In this document: one piece after another, positions 35,510-44,192 of the stretch
Layout of the letters: every line of letters starts with the position of its first letter
Numbering within the stretch: the first letter of the stretch is position 1
NCBI GenBank assembly: GCA_964630595.1
Contig: CAZVVT010000002.1
Span: 1-64,000 of the forward strand
Source of the DNA: CAZVVT01 sp964630595
GTDB lineage: Bacteria; Chlamydiota; Chlamydiia; Chlamydiales; VFKH01
Reading direction: 5' to 3'
DNA length: 64,000 nt
Program-made: the position numbers and the translations under genes
Notes under the pieces: model-generated
What the model saw: only the letters and a program-made list of their open reading frames with translations
What the model was told of the DNA's origin: nothing
The model's database searches: none

Positions 35510-37258
35510 CTAGACTCCCGCAGCCTCTTCATTTCTCTCATCTCGCATGGCTTGAAAACGTGCCTTCCACTCTGGTGACTCTGCTCCACTAATGGCATAG
35601 GTGAATGCCAAGTTTTTGTAAAAATCAGAAGTAATGCGGTTCAGCAAGCAGCCTCTTGCGCCAGAAAGAGCCTTTTCCGCCCACTCATAGTGGCCATTCT
35701 GCGCAGCGCGAGAAATGGCTCGAACAAGAACAATATCACGCGTAGCTTCATCAGAAAGCCGCCTCCACAAACTGCCCGCACTAGGTGAAAGGGATTTTTC
35801 TACCCAACCAAAATGCCCGCTTTCTACTGCGGAGCAAATGGTTTCTTCAATCGCTGAGTCTTTTGCAGCAACTGTAGGAAGGCGGGCCCACAAACTTCCT
35901 TCTTGAGGTGAAAGAGCGTGCTCCACCCAGGGAAAATTCCCTTTCGTTGCGCCGGCTCGCATTGCGTAGTTCAACACCCAGTCTTTTGCGTCCTCGTCAG
36001 GAAGGAGGTTCCATAAACTTCTGCCTCCAGATGAAAGAGCGCGTTCAACCCAAGTAAGGTAGCCTTGTTCCACCGCTTCTTGAATAATGTTTCGAATCAA
36101 AACGTATTTCTTCTCTTCATCAGCAATTCGGTCAAATAAACTGTTTTCTTCACGTAAAAGAGCTTCCTCTACCCAAGCAAATCGCCCTCGTTGTGCCGCC
36201 TGACCAAGCAAAAATACGATCTCTTTATCAGAGGCATTGCCAGATAAGATGTACTGTTCAATCTCCAATACTTCCGTTCGATTCTCAAGCAGCTCCTCTT
36301 CATCTTTTACCATTCCTTCAACGGACTTTGTTTTGGACAGATTTTCTGCTATGGCGCGCACAAAAGCAAAACTTGACTTCTCTGCTAGTGGAACTAATGC
36401 CTCGATCAATTCTTGAGGCGGCATTTCCTTGATGTGCCGAAGCAAGCCTATCATAGCGACATGAGCTACATGCTCACTGGCGTAGCGCTCGGCAATAGTC
36501 AGAAGCCTTATGGCTGCATCTGCATCGGGAATTTCAGGAGCCACTTCACCACCGCGAAGAAGCTGCATTTCTAATGGGCTAACCCCATCAGAAGCACCCC
36601 CACCCGCGCCCTTTCTTAAGGGAACATCATGCTCCATTTGAGCAAGGACAACAGGTGACGTTCTTTCCATTTTACATAAGAGACGTTCGACAAGCGCGCG
36701 TTGTTCTACAGGATAAAAAGGAAGAGCTTTTTCAAGACGCTCTCTAAACTGTTTTTCCTGAAGAATTGCATCACTTGCTGCACCTCGAGGTACTTCTCGC
36801 AGAGTATTGCTCTTCGCATCCAAAACCAATTGCACATCTAGACCTGCCAGGAAACCAGCTACATTACCCGATTCCACCTTGATGAGCGGTGTACCTAAGA
36901 GCGCTAAAATAGCTTCAGGACTATACCCATAGACAACAGCACTAACACCGGGTCCCCCAGCGCCCGATGCCGCACCACCTTCAGAAAGAACAACCTCCCC
37001 TGCCCAAATCTTTTTGGCAATTTCAGGAATGCGGGGATCAAACGCCTTTCCAGTGTCACAAAGAACCTCAATATGATACTTCAACCACTCTCTTAAAAGA
37101 GGTTGGCTTATTTCGAAATTGGCATTCTTAGCAAGCCTACGCAGCTCACTTTCGCTTGTTGTGGTCAGTTCATGACTCGTCTTATCATAGATCAGGTACA
37201 GATCGCTGTTATACTTGATCAGCTCATCAAAGTTCGGCCTAATGGGTGGCGTTGCCAT
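35510..37258 (-). CDS. Unknown protein with five C-terminal 41-aa repeats
   Basis: 582 aa, no known family. Residues 358-561 (DNA 35576-36187) are five units of 40-41 residues with consensus GxFxWVExALSxxxGSLWxR followed by LxDExxKDxVLxxAIxxA. Each unit is probably a helical hairpin. The first 357 residues include a Gly/Ala linker (GGAASGAGGPG near 95) and helical segments. No signal peptide. It probably starts a unit read toward the methyltransferase-like gene, 9 bp downstream. Base composition looks less GC-rich than the core genes. Solenoid-type protein binding is the most likely role; partner unknown. Confidence 0.6.
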   Translation of the reverse strand: MATPPIRPNFDELIKYNSDLYLIYDKTSHELTTTSESELRRLAKNANFEISQPLLREWLKYHIEVLCDTGKAFDPRIPEIAKKIWAGEVVLSEGGAASGAGGPGVSAVVYGYSPEAILALLGTPLIKVESGNVAGFLAGLDVQLVLDAKSNTLREVPRGAASDAILQEKQFRERLEKALPFYPVEQRALVERLLCKMERTSPVVLAQMEHDVPLRKGAGGGASDGVSPLEMQLLRGGEVAPEIPDADAAIRLLTIAERYASEHVAHVAMIGLLRHIKEMPPQELIEALVPLAEKSSFAFVRAIAENLSKTKSVEGMVKDEEELLENRTEVLEIEQYILSGNASDKEIVFLLGQAAQRGRFAWVEEALLREENSLFDRIADEEKKYVLIRNIIQEAVEQGYLTWVERALSSGGRSLWNLLPDEDAKDWVLNYAMRAGATKGNFPWVEHALSPQEGSLWARLPTVAAKDSAIEETICSAVESGHFGWVEKSLSPSAGSLWRRLSDEATRDIVLVRAISRAAQNGHYEWAEKALSGARGCLLNRITSDFYKNLAFTYAISGAESPEWKARFQAMRDERNEEAAGV

Positions 37259-37277
37259 ATTCCTCCTTTTGAATTAT

Positions 37278-38069
37278 TTATTGGCGAGCTAAACGACCCA
37301 ATGGGGGCATCTGTCTCTCCGTGGAGCGCAATGGGTTGATGTCGAGGCCGCCGCGGCGAGTGAACCGGCCGAAGACGGTGAGCTGGTGGGCCCCTAGCTT
37401 TTTGATATCGGTGAAGATCTGCTCGATGCACTGCTCATGCAGGCCCGCGTGGTTGCGGTAGGAGATGAGATAGCGCAAAAGGCCCGCGTGATCGAGCGCC
37501 GGACCATGGTAACTGATTTGGAGGCTGGCCCAGTCGGGTTGGCCTGTAACAAGACAGTTGGACTTGAAGAGGTGCGTGGTGAGGGTTTCGCGGATTGTTT
37601 GCGTGCCCACTTTGAGAAGCGCAGGGTTTCGCTCGTAGCAGTCGATGTCTAACTTGAGTGTGTCGAGACAGGTGCCTTCGAGTTCAACGATCTCTTCTTT
37701 GTCGCTGAGAAGGATCTGTACGGGACTTTGAGCTGCTTGAGAGAGGTCCGCTTTCAATCGATGGTGTACCTCTGCAAGGGTCATCTGAGTGTTGTTGAAG
37801 GAGTTTAGGTAGAGCTTGAAGGATTTTGATTCGATGAGGTTGGGGCTCATCGCATCAAAGAGGAACCGAAGAATACCGACTTGGGGCATGCCTGTGGGCA
37901 ACAGCCAGGAGAATTCAAAAGCCTGCCAGAGATCCCATCCTTGGAAAGGAGCAACGCCGCCGATCATCTCCCGCGCTTGGGCGCGAGGGATGGGGTAGAG
38001 AAGCGTAGGATCGTATTGAGAAATTGTGCCCTCCGATGGCTTCAGAGGGCTGTTTTTTAATAGCGTCAT
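37278..38069 (-). CDS. queF: NADPH-dependent 7-cyano-7-deazaguanine reductase (preQ0 reductase)
   Basis: 263 aa, the long two-domain form of QueF. It reduces preQ0 to preQ1 for queuosine in tRNA. ESKSFKLYLNSFNN is the substrate/NADPH motif of the first half; the catalytic Cys and Asp are in SNCLVTGQPDWA; SYRNHAGLHEQCIEQIF and RFTRRGGLDINPLRS complete the family signature. The ATG overlaps the htrA stop (ATGA), so it is translated with htrA. None of the other queuosine genes is in this window. Confidence 0.95.
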   Translation of the reverse strand: MTLLKNSPLKPSEGTISQYDPTLLYPIPRAQAREMIGGVAPFQGWDLWQAFEFSWLLPTGMPQVGILRFLFDAMSPNLIESKSFKLYLNSFNNTQMTLAEVHHRLKADLSQAAQSPVQILLSDKEEIVELEGTCLDTLKLDIDCYERNPALLKVGTQTIRETLTTHLFKSNCLVTGQPDWASLQISYHGPALDHAGLLRYLISYRNHAGLHEQCIEQIFTDIKKLGAHQLTVFGRFTRRGGLDINPLRSTERQMPPLGRLARQ

Positions 38070-39460
38070 TCAAACTTGAGGGTGACGAAGCGCATTGCAT
38101 TGCCCTGCTTGACTAAAAGCAATACCCGCTTGTTTTGCAGTGCTTGTTGCATCGCTTTGTCAAAATCAGCCATGGAGTTGACTTTGATACGGTCCACAGA
38201 GAGCACCAAGGTTCCTGGACGAATGAGGGCGATATCCGCAAGAGAGCCGGGAACCACTGCTGTGATCACGACACCAGACACTTCTTGGAGATGGAGTTTT
38301 TTTGCCAGGTCAGGAGTGAGCTCTTCTACATCAAAGCCCAATTTTGCATAGGCCGTGCCGTTGCTGCCAGGTTCGTTAGGCCAAGCACCAATAACAATAG
38401 AAAGATTCATGGTTTGTCCATCGCGGAAGATGGAGAAATTAACCGTTGTTCCCGGATCGAGCATGGAAATCGCATTCCTAAGACTTACGATGCTATCCAC
38501 TGCGATGCCATTATAGGAGAGAATGACATCCCCTTGGCGCAAGCCGCCGATGTCAGCAGGACCACCCTTGGTTACCTCTGCGGCCAGAGCCCCTTGGGTT
38601 TGCTGTACGCCAAAAGATTGCGCCAGATCCTCATCGAGGGGCTGGAGAACAACTCCCATGTACCCCCGCGCTACGCTGCCTGTCTTCATGAGCTGCTGCG
38701 TGACGTATTTGGCCATATTGGAGGGAACGGCAAAGCCAATGCCCATATAGCCTCCGCTGCCAGTGACAATAGCGGTATTGATTCCAATGGCATTGCCATC
38801 CACGTCGAGAAGAGGGCCACCGGAGTTGCCGGGATTAATGGCCGCATCGGTTTGGATAAAGTCTTCAAAGTCGGTGATGTTCAAATGGTTTCTTCCCTTC
38901 GCGCTCACCACGCCCACCGTGACAGAGGCATCAAGCCCGAAGGGGTTGCCGATGGCAATCACCCACTCTCCTACTTCGAGAGCATCGGAGTCGCCAAGGG
39001 TTAAGAAAGCCGCATCTGTAGTCTCCACTTTCAAGACCGCTAAATCGGTTTTGGGATCAGTGCCGACCACTTTTGCAACCAGCTTTTTATCGTTATTAAG
39101 AATGACGGTGACTTTCACGGCATTCGCCACAATGTGGTTATTCGTGAGCACATACCCGTCTGCGGAAATGAAGAAACCCGTGCCTTGAGCAATCTGTGGA
39201 CGTCTTGCTCTTGGTTGAGGGCCTTGCGGCATGCCAAAGAAGCGATTGAAAAAGTCGTCCTGGAACATCTCAAAGGGGTTATCGAGCAAATTTGCTTTGG
39301 GCTCCACCTCAGCTTCAATAAAGACCACTGCCGGAATGGCCTTCTTGGCTACAGCAGAAAAGCCTTTTGAGGTTTCTTTTAAAAGAGTGAGAGGTGCAGA
39401 GCTATCTTGTGCAGACAGCGTGAAGGCTGCGGCGAGAAGAAGTATTGTTGTAAGACGCAT
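38066..39460 (-). CDS. htrA: Periplasmic serine protease HtrA/DegP-type
   Basis: 464 aa. A signal peptide (MRLTTILLLAAAFTLSAQ) leads to a trypsin-like domain with catalytic His (LTNNHIVANA), Asp (KTDLAVLKVE) and Ser (NPGNSGGPLLD), then two PDZ domains (YMGVVLQPLDEDLA onward; second after KLGFDVEELTPDLAKKL). DegP/HtrA acts as periplasmic protease and chaperone, and chlamydial HtrA can also reach the host cell. The frame is open upstream to 39679, but the ATG at 39460 has a GGAG site seven bases away and starts the signal peptide. Its first 59 bp overlap the methyltransferase gene. Confidence 0.95.
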   Translation of the reverse strand: MRLTTILLLAAAFTLSAQDSSAPLTLLKETSKGFSAVAKKAIPAVVFIEAEVEPKANLLDNPFEMFQDDFFNRFFGMPQGPQPRARRPQIAQGTGFFISADGYVLTNNHIVANAVKVTVILNNDKKLVAKVVGTDPKTDLAVLKVETTDAAFLTLGDSDALEVGEWVIAIGNPFGLDASVTVGVVSAKGRNHLNITDFEDFIQTDAAINPGNSGGPLLDVDGNAIGINTAIVTGSGGYMGIGFAVPSNMAKYVTQQLMKTGSVARGYMGVVLQPLDEDLAQSFGVQQTQGALAAEVTKGGPADIGGLRQGDVILSYNGIAVDSIVSLRNAISMLDPGTTVNFSIFRDGQTMNLSIVIGAWPNEPGSNGTAYAKLGFDVEELTPDLAKKLHLQEVSGVVITAVVPGSLADIALIRPGTLVLSVDRIKVNSMADFDKAMQQALQNKRVLLLVKQGNAMRFVTLKFE

Positions 39461-40229
39461 AGAGTTTCTCCGGTATAAGGCGTATCTGATCTGCAGGCTG
39501 ATCGCACTCTTGGATGTAGCGATCCAGCACTTCCTGATCAGGCCATACGCCCCCCAGTCGCAAAAATGTATTGAGACCAAGGGAGGGCATTCTAGCATTT
39601 TCTTTCCCTTGCCTGCAATCAATCCACCATGTGGGTCTGAGCCATGATTCGCTCTTGGCATGACCGGTGGAAACCTCAATCAAAAGTTTCTTATTCACTC
39701 CGCTGAGATCCAGTGGCTCGCCAATGACTCGCCGCTGATTGAACGTCGCTTCATGAGCAACAGGCGGCTCGAGAACAAGATAGTCCCCCATCTTCATCAA
39801 CCCCTCCAACACTTTCTGGTAGGGTTCGTGAAAATGGTGGATTACAGAAAGGGCCAGAACCACATCGAAATGCTCTTCTTGAAGAAGGGGAAAATCCTCC
39901 ATGCTGAAAAAGCGTTTAAGGAGCATGAGTTTGGGATTTTCATTGAGCTTGGTAACACGCAAAAGGGCCTGTCCCGTCTTAGAGGCCCCTTCCGCCATCA
40001 GAAAAAGCCCATCTAGCTTTTCTGCTAACCGAATCGAAAAATAGCCCATATTGGCGCCAATATCGAGTACCTTGACCGGCCGGTTGAGTTTCTTGATGGC
40101 CTGGTAGATCGCCCAAAAGCGCAATTCACACTCTCGCCCTCCGCGCTCCGCTACCCTACCTTTGACCCAAACATCCTGGTAGATGCTTTCCTGCTTTCTC
40201 CCGTACTGGTCAACATATCCAAGACCCAT
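39402..40229 (-). CDS. SAM-dependent methyltransferase
   Basis: 275 aa. Clear class I core: VKVLDIGANMGYFSIRLAEK (motif I), a DVVLALSVIHHFHEP motif, and MGDYLVLEPPVAHEA. The N-terminal GYVDQYGRKQESIYQDVWVK segment and the long C-terminal part suggest a sugar, lipid or small-molecule O-methyltransferase, but no substrate can be given. It is inserted between the sucD remnant and htrA, which are adjacent in C. trachomatis as I recall. The C-terminus runs 59 bp into htrA. Confidence 0.8.
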   Translation of the reverse strand: MGLGYVDQYGRKQESIYQDVWVKGRVAERGGRECELRFWAIYQAIKKLNRPVKVLDIGANMGYFSIRLAEKLDGLFLMAEGASKTGQALLRVTKLNENPKLMLLKRFFSMEDFPLLQEEHFDVVLALSVIHHFHEPYQKVLEGLMKMGDYLVLEPPVAHEATFNQRRVIGEPLDLSGVNKKLLIEVSTGHAKSESWLRPTWWIDCRQGKENARMPSLGLNTFLRLGGVWPDQEVLDRYIQECDQPADQIRLIPEKLYASYNNTSSRRSLHAVCTR

Positions 40230-40230
40230 T

Positions 40231-40716
40231 TTAGAGTGCTCCTATGGTCCACAGCGGCCGGTTCGGTGTGTAGTGAAACACAGGAAGCCTTTTTTCCTGC
40301 AGCTTAGCTCCAATCACCACAATCGCTTTTGTCTGCGGATCTTTTTCGATCACCTCCTGGATCTGCTCTAAAGGCGGATGGGGATCTTTGCCAATGCCAA
40401 AATAGGAAGAGTGGCCCCAGTGCGCCGTAGCTCTTAGTGCCTCTGCCCCAAGAGAGCGAGAATTGCTGATGATGGCAATGGGTCCAAGGCAGCGTGGGTA
40501 AAGCGTGCAGAGGTTTACTTCTCCGATCAGCAGACCGGAGCTTTCCGGTCCCAAAAAAATCGTCGGCTTGCCGATCAGCGCCCGTTTAATCTGCAACAAA
40601 TCATGCACCGCTACCCCCTTCGTGGGGCAGACAATCCAATCTACCCCCTTTTCAATAGCCTCTAATGCCGAAGCAAGGACTTGAGGAGCGGGAACGTCTA
40701 GCAAAAGGGAATTCAC
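40231..40716 (-). pseudogene. Degenerate succinyl-CoA synthetase alpha-like gene (sucD remnant, open frame)
   Basis: 161 aa against about 290 for SucD. The middle of SucD is recognisable: VPAPQVLASALEAIEKGVDW, then IVCPTKGVAVHDLLQIKRAL, FLGPESSGLL and AIISNSRSLGAEAL, and FGIGKDPHPP. Missing are the N-terminal CoA-binding Gly-rich loop and the whole C-terminal part with the phospho-His loop (GHAGA), so catalysis by the usual route is impossible. The frame has no internal stop, and its ATG still overlaps the upstream sucC-like stop. It is therefore either a late-stage pseudogene or a shortened protein with another role. Confidence 0.7.
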
Positions 40717-41570
40717 AAGATGCCCCCAGAAAGCACCGCCTGCTCGGCTAACTGCTTGCTGTCCGTTGTTACAAAGAGAGCGGGTGCGTGCCTATTCAGC
40801 CAATTTTTTGCCTCTTTTGCATAGCTGCCTTGAACACGAAGTAGAAATCGCCTACGAAGCTTGTACTTGAGTAGCACCGACACAAAGGTCGCCACCTGAA
40901 TTCGTGCGCTCAAATGAGGATCGCTAATGTCCATTACAACCACAGGCTGAGAGACTTTCTGCAGTAGCTGCATGGCATCACTTAGTCGATCAGAAAGACG
41001 GGGACGGTGCAGGGCAAAGACATAACCCACCTCTCCCGCATAATGCTCAATCGAAGCGCATAGAGCCTCTGCAAGCCCTTTGCCACCCGCTATGCACACA
41101 ATCTTGCCGCTCTGTTTCTGCAAACAACTAAATGCTTTCTCAACCTGTTTATCAAGGCGCGCCTGCACAGCACAAATCAATCCATTGATCAGCGTTACCT
41201 CTAAAGAGGTGCACTCTAAATCAACGAAGAGCTTTTCCATTGCTGGCACCACAGGACCCGACCAATGAATTTCGGCCCTCTCCCAGTCGATAGACCCCTT
41301 CACTTTCTCAAGCATCCCCTCTTGGTGAGGGTAGAGTAACACCTTATGCACAACTCCATCAGGAGTTGCTGTGCCAATGAGTCGGTGGACTACTTTGGGC
41401 ACATCGGCTTTGGGCGCACGAATCAGGGAGCCTGCATTTACTGGTCGACAGACAACCCTGTCCGCTAATTCTATCGGCACATCCTCTTTGGCAGTCACAC
41501 AGACATGGGGAACAACGGGCAGCCCCGCACCCGCAAAAAGTGCTAAAGCCTTTTCTTCACTGAGCAGCAT
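40713..41570 (-). pseudogene. Degenerate succinyl-CoA synthetase beta-like gene (sucC remnant, open frame)
   Basis: 285 aa against about 388 for SucC. The opening EEKALALFAGAGLPVVPHVC corresponds to the KxLLxxYGIP start of SucC, and LFVDLECTSLEVTLINGLIC corresponds to the LEINPLV strand. The ATP-grasp Lys and glycine loop (HAGGRGK) are replaced by NAGSLIRAP, and the GGGA loop of the CoA-ligase domain is not recognisable. Identity of the gene comes mostly from position: next to ftsY, with a sucD-like gene overlapping by ATGA and htrA downstream, as in C. trachomatis. Open frame kept over 285 codons. Function, if any, unknown. Confidence 0.6.
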
Positions 41571-41619
41571 AAGCAGCTGTATCTTGGCAGAAAGAGCCCA
41601 GATAAATCAAACTGGATGG

Positions 41620-42471
41620 ATGTTTGGATTTTTCTCGAGGGTAAAAAAGGCTTTTACCAGCAAATTGCAGCGGCTTTTTTCCCGCTCTTTGGATGCAGAA
41701 ACGCTGGAAGAGCTCGAAGAGACGCTCATTGAGGCCAATTTCGGGGTCAAACTGACAACGGAGATTCTCTCTACTATCAAGAAGGGCGGCGATCCTATGG
41801 AGGCGCTGCGTACCAAATTGATCGATAGTTTGATCGAGCCGCCCCAAATTGCCCTGCAGCCCAAACATGTCTTGCTGATTGTGGGGGTCAACGGCTCGGG
41901 CAAGACCACTACCTGCGCCAAACTATTGCGCTTCTACAAGGAGCAGGGCGTGCCACTGATCGCCGCCGCCGCCGACACCTTCCGCGCGGCGGCCAAAGAA
42001 CAGCTCGGGCTCTGGTGCAACAAGCTGGACGTTGCTTTAGTCACAGGCTCTGCGGGGGCCGACCCTGCCAGCGTAGCCGTGGAAGGACTCCAGCAGCTCC
42101 TGCAAGGCCCTGCTCAACTTCTTCTCATCGACACCGCCGGCCGCCTGGAGTCCAAGACGGACCTTATGCGCGAATTGGAAAAGATTCGCTCTGTTCTCAG
42201 CAAACGTCTTCCCGGCGCTCCTCATGAGACGATTCTCGTTCTCGACGCCTCGACGGGGCAAAATGCCCTGGATCAAGCACGCGTCTTCCATCAACACTGT
42301 CCTCTTTCTGCGGTGATTCTGACAAAGGTGGATTCTATGGCAAAACCGGGAACGATCTTTGCGATTCAAAAGGAGCTAGCCATTCCCGTTCTTTTCTTAG
42401 GCACGGGCGAAAAGCAAGCTGATTTGGTGCCTTTCAACCGGCGTGAATTCGTGCAGTCTCTCTTAGCTTAA
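41620..42471 (+). CDS. ftsY: Signal recognition particle receptor FtsY
   Basis: 283 aa. FtsY docks SRP-ribosome complexes at the inner membrane. The NG domain is complete: GVNGSGKTTTCAKL (G1), DTFRAAAKEQL, LLIDTAGRLESKTDL (G3), LTKVDSMAKPGT (G4). The long acidic N-terminal domain of E. coli FtsY is absent; the start MFGFFSRVKKAF is a basic amphipathic helix that can bind membrane directly, as in short chlamydial FtsY. The ATG at 41620 is chosen because the upstream open frame lies over the divergent sucC-like gene. The end overlaps the convergent phosphatase by 38 bp. Confidence 0.95.
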   Translation: MFGFFSRVKKAFTSKLQRLFSRSLDAETLEELEETLIEANFGVKLTTEILSTIKKGGDPMEALRTKLIDSLIEPPQIALQPKHVLLIVGVNGSGKTTTCAKLLRFYKEQGVPLIAAAADTFRAAAKEQLGLWCNKLDVALVTGSAGADPASVAVEGLQQLLQGPAQLLLIDTAGRLESKTDLMRELEKIRSVLSKRLPGAPHETILVLDASTGQNALDQARVFHQHCPLSAVILTKVDSMAKPGTIFAIQKELAIPVLFLGTGEKQADLVPFNRREFVQSLLA

Positions 42472-43396
42472 CGGAATAGGCTTCGAGGTATTCGACAAAT
42501 CTGGGCGCGACACAAAGACGTTTGCTGCGCAGAAAACCGATTGCTTGCTCTGCTGTTACGCCAAACCGATTGATGATATAGGCCGCAAGAATCGTGGGGC
42601 TACGCGACTTGCCTGCAACGCAGTGTGTTAAAACGACTTCGTCACTAAAAACAGCTCTATCATAATGCGTAAACACCGCTTCAAACCATCTCTCCACGGG
42701 CAGTGTATCCATATCGACCACACCCGCATCTGCTGGCGGACTTTCCGGCAATGTGCAATCACGCACTAACTCCTTCCAGTAACTCGAGTCATCATAAACT
42801 GCCTTTCCCACTTGAATCCAACGAACGCCGCGCTCTTGTAAACGAGTCGTTGCATCAGCCTCTGTGATCGTCATCCCATAACGTTCAAAGATCTCCGCTG
42901 CTACTTCACTCCAGGGACAAGCCGTAACTACGGTTTTGAAGGTCTTTAACGTCTCCGGACTGACTCCTCGCTGCACCCTCTCCAGCCCCATAACGCCGAA
43001 AAGACCGCGCCAGCAGCCGAGCCAAAGGTTGTTGATGACCCTATCGGCTGTCTGATCGCGCGCTGCGGCATCTTCTGCTTCGCTTGGTCTGCCCGGAGCT
43101 ACAGTGGCCAAAATGGCGGCACGAATCGCCTCTACCCTGGAGACAGGAGCCTCTGCAGCAGCGCCGCCGCCATGACTCTCTTCGGAACCCGCTGAAGTAG
43201 AGTCCGAAAGAGTAATTACTCGTGCTTTATGATCTCTTTTATAGAAAAAATAAGAGGCTGCTTGCGCAAGGCCGAGAGAGGGAATACCTACTGCAATTGT
43301 TGTGGCCCATGCTACTGCTCTTTGTCCTCGCTTCGGTAAAGCGCCCGGCTCCCAGATATAGTGAGAGAAGAGCTCGCCTACAGTTAAACCGGCCAT
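42434..43396 (-). CDS. Dual-specificity protein phosphatase-like protein with N-terminal membrane segment
   Basis: 320 aa. The phosphatase loop HCVAGKSRS (Cys259, Arg265) followed by PTILAAYIINRFGVTAEQA is the HCxxGxxRS signature of dual-specificity phosphatases, with an upstream Asp-containing segment and RVINNLWLGC near residue 118 resembling the domain start. Residues about 28-50 (AWATTIAVGIPSLGLAQAAS) are hydrophobic. Residues 60-110 are low-complexity (Ser, Gly, Ala, Glu). Such eukaryote-like phosphatases in intracellular bacteria are often effectors; here this is inference. It sits between BI-1 and ftsY, which are neighbours in C. trachomatis as I recall, so it looks like an insertion. 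Confidence 0.8.
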   Translation of the reverse strand: MAGLTVGELFSHYIWEPGALPKRGQRAVAWATTIAVGIPSLGLAQAASYFFYKRDHKARVITLSDSTSAGSEESHGGGAAAEAPVSRVEAIRAAILATVAPGRPSEAEDAAARDQTADRVINNLWLGCWRGLFGVMGLERVQRGVSPETLKTFKTVVTACPWSEVAAEIFERYGMTITEADATTRLQERGVRWIQVGKAVYDDSSYWKELVRDCTLPESPPADAGVVDMDTLPVERWFEAVFTHYDRAVFSDEVVLTHCVAGKSRSPTILAAYIINRFGVTAEQAIGFLRSKRLCVAPRFVEYLEAYSVKLRETARIHAG

Positions 43397-43451
43397 ATTT
43401 CGCAGTATTCACAAAGAGGCCAATCTACACAAGAACTTAACAAACTTTATT

Positions 43452-44180
43452 TTAGCGCTTGGATGAGCTAGAGAAAATCTGCAGCAGGTACCAGAAAATC
43501 ATGATGACATTGACGTACATACGCAAGGCCATGATCAATGAGAGCTTATAGCCCTCTACTGTGTTACCCAAACCCACTTCTTGGCCCATGCGGCGAATGG
43601 TTTGCGCATCCCAGGCCGTTAGACCCACGAAGATCACCAGACCAACATAGCTGATGGCCAGGTTCATCCACGTCATGTTGAAGAAGAACGAGAGGATGGC
43701 AAAGACGATGGTAACACCAATCAGCCCCATCAAGGCAAAGGAGAGAATCACGCCCAATTTCGTGAGGTCGGACTTTGTTACAACGCCGTAGATCATGGCA
43801 GAGAAAAAGACCACACAAGCTACCCCGAAAGCGCTCCAAATGACCCCGCCGCCGTAACTCGCCGCGTAGAAGGGAAGAATCGAACCAAAGAGCAGCCCTT
43901 CAAGGAAGGCGTAGCCGAGAAAGAGTCCCGCCAAAGTCGCCACACGCATCTGCTGCAGACGGAAAGAGACGGTAAGACCAATGCCCAGGGTTGCTAGAGC
44001 GATGATCCACCAAAAAGAGATCAGTGTTTGATAAGCACCGGTTGACCAAACGGCCCACGAAGTTGCCGCTGTCAACCCCAGACCGACGGTCATCCACCCA
44101 TAGGTCTTACTGGCAAATGAGGATGCAGCCATCTCTGCGCGTGTTCTCGTGACTGCTTGGCTTCGATCAAAGATTCCCAT
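43452..44180 (-). CDS. Bax inhibitor-1 / YccA family membrane protein
   Basis: 242 aa with seven hydrophobic helices. The KTYGWMTVGLGLTAATSW opening, TLGIGLTVSF and the late motif FVGLTAWDAQTIRRMG followed by LSLIMALRMYVNVIMIFWYL match the BI-1 family, whose bacterial members are linked to FtsH (YccA) or act as pH-sensitive calcium leak channels (YetJ). C. trachomatis carries a yccA homologue beside ftsY. A GAGGG site lies just before the ATG. It follows glmM by 12 bp. Confidence 0.9.
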   Translation of the reverse strand: MGIFDRSQAVTRTRAEMAASSFASKTYGWMTVGLGLTAATSWAVWSTGAYQTLISFWWIIALATLGIGLTVSFRLQQMRVATLAGLFLGYAFLEGLLFGSILPFYAASYGGGVIWSAFGVACVVFFSAMIYGVVTKSDLTKLGVILSFALMGLIGVTIVFAILSFFFNMTWMNLAISYVGLVIFVGLTAWDAQTIRRMGQEVGLGNTVEGYKLSLIMALRMYVNVIMIFWYLLQIFSSSSKR

Positions 44181-44192
44181 AATCCCTCTACT

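Noticed and set aside
39461..39679. Upstream extension of htrA
   Set aside because: It would bury the signal peptide 73 residues inside the protein; the internal ATG with GGAG gives a normal exported protease.
41371..41619. Upstream extension of ftsY
   Set aside because: It reads antisense to the sucC-like gene and lacks any FtsY similarity; the ATG at 41620 starts the membrane-binding helix.
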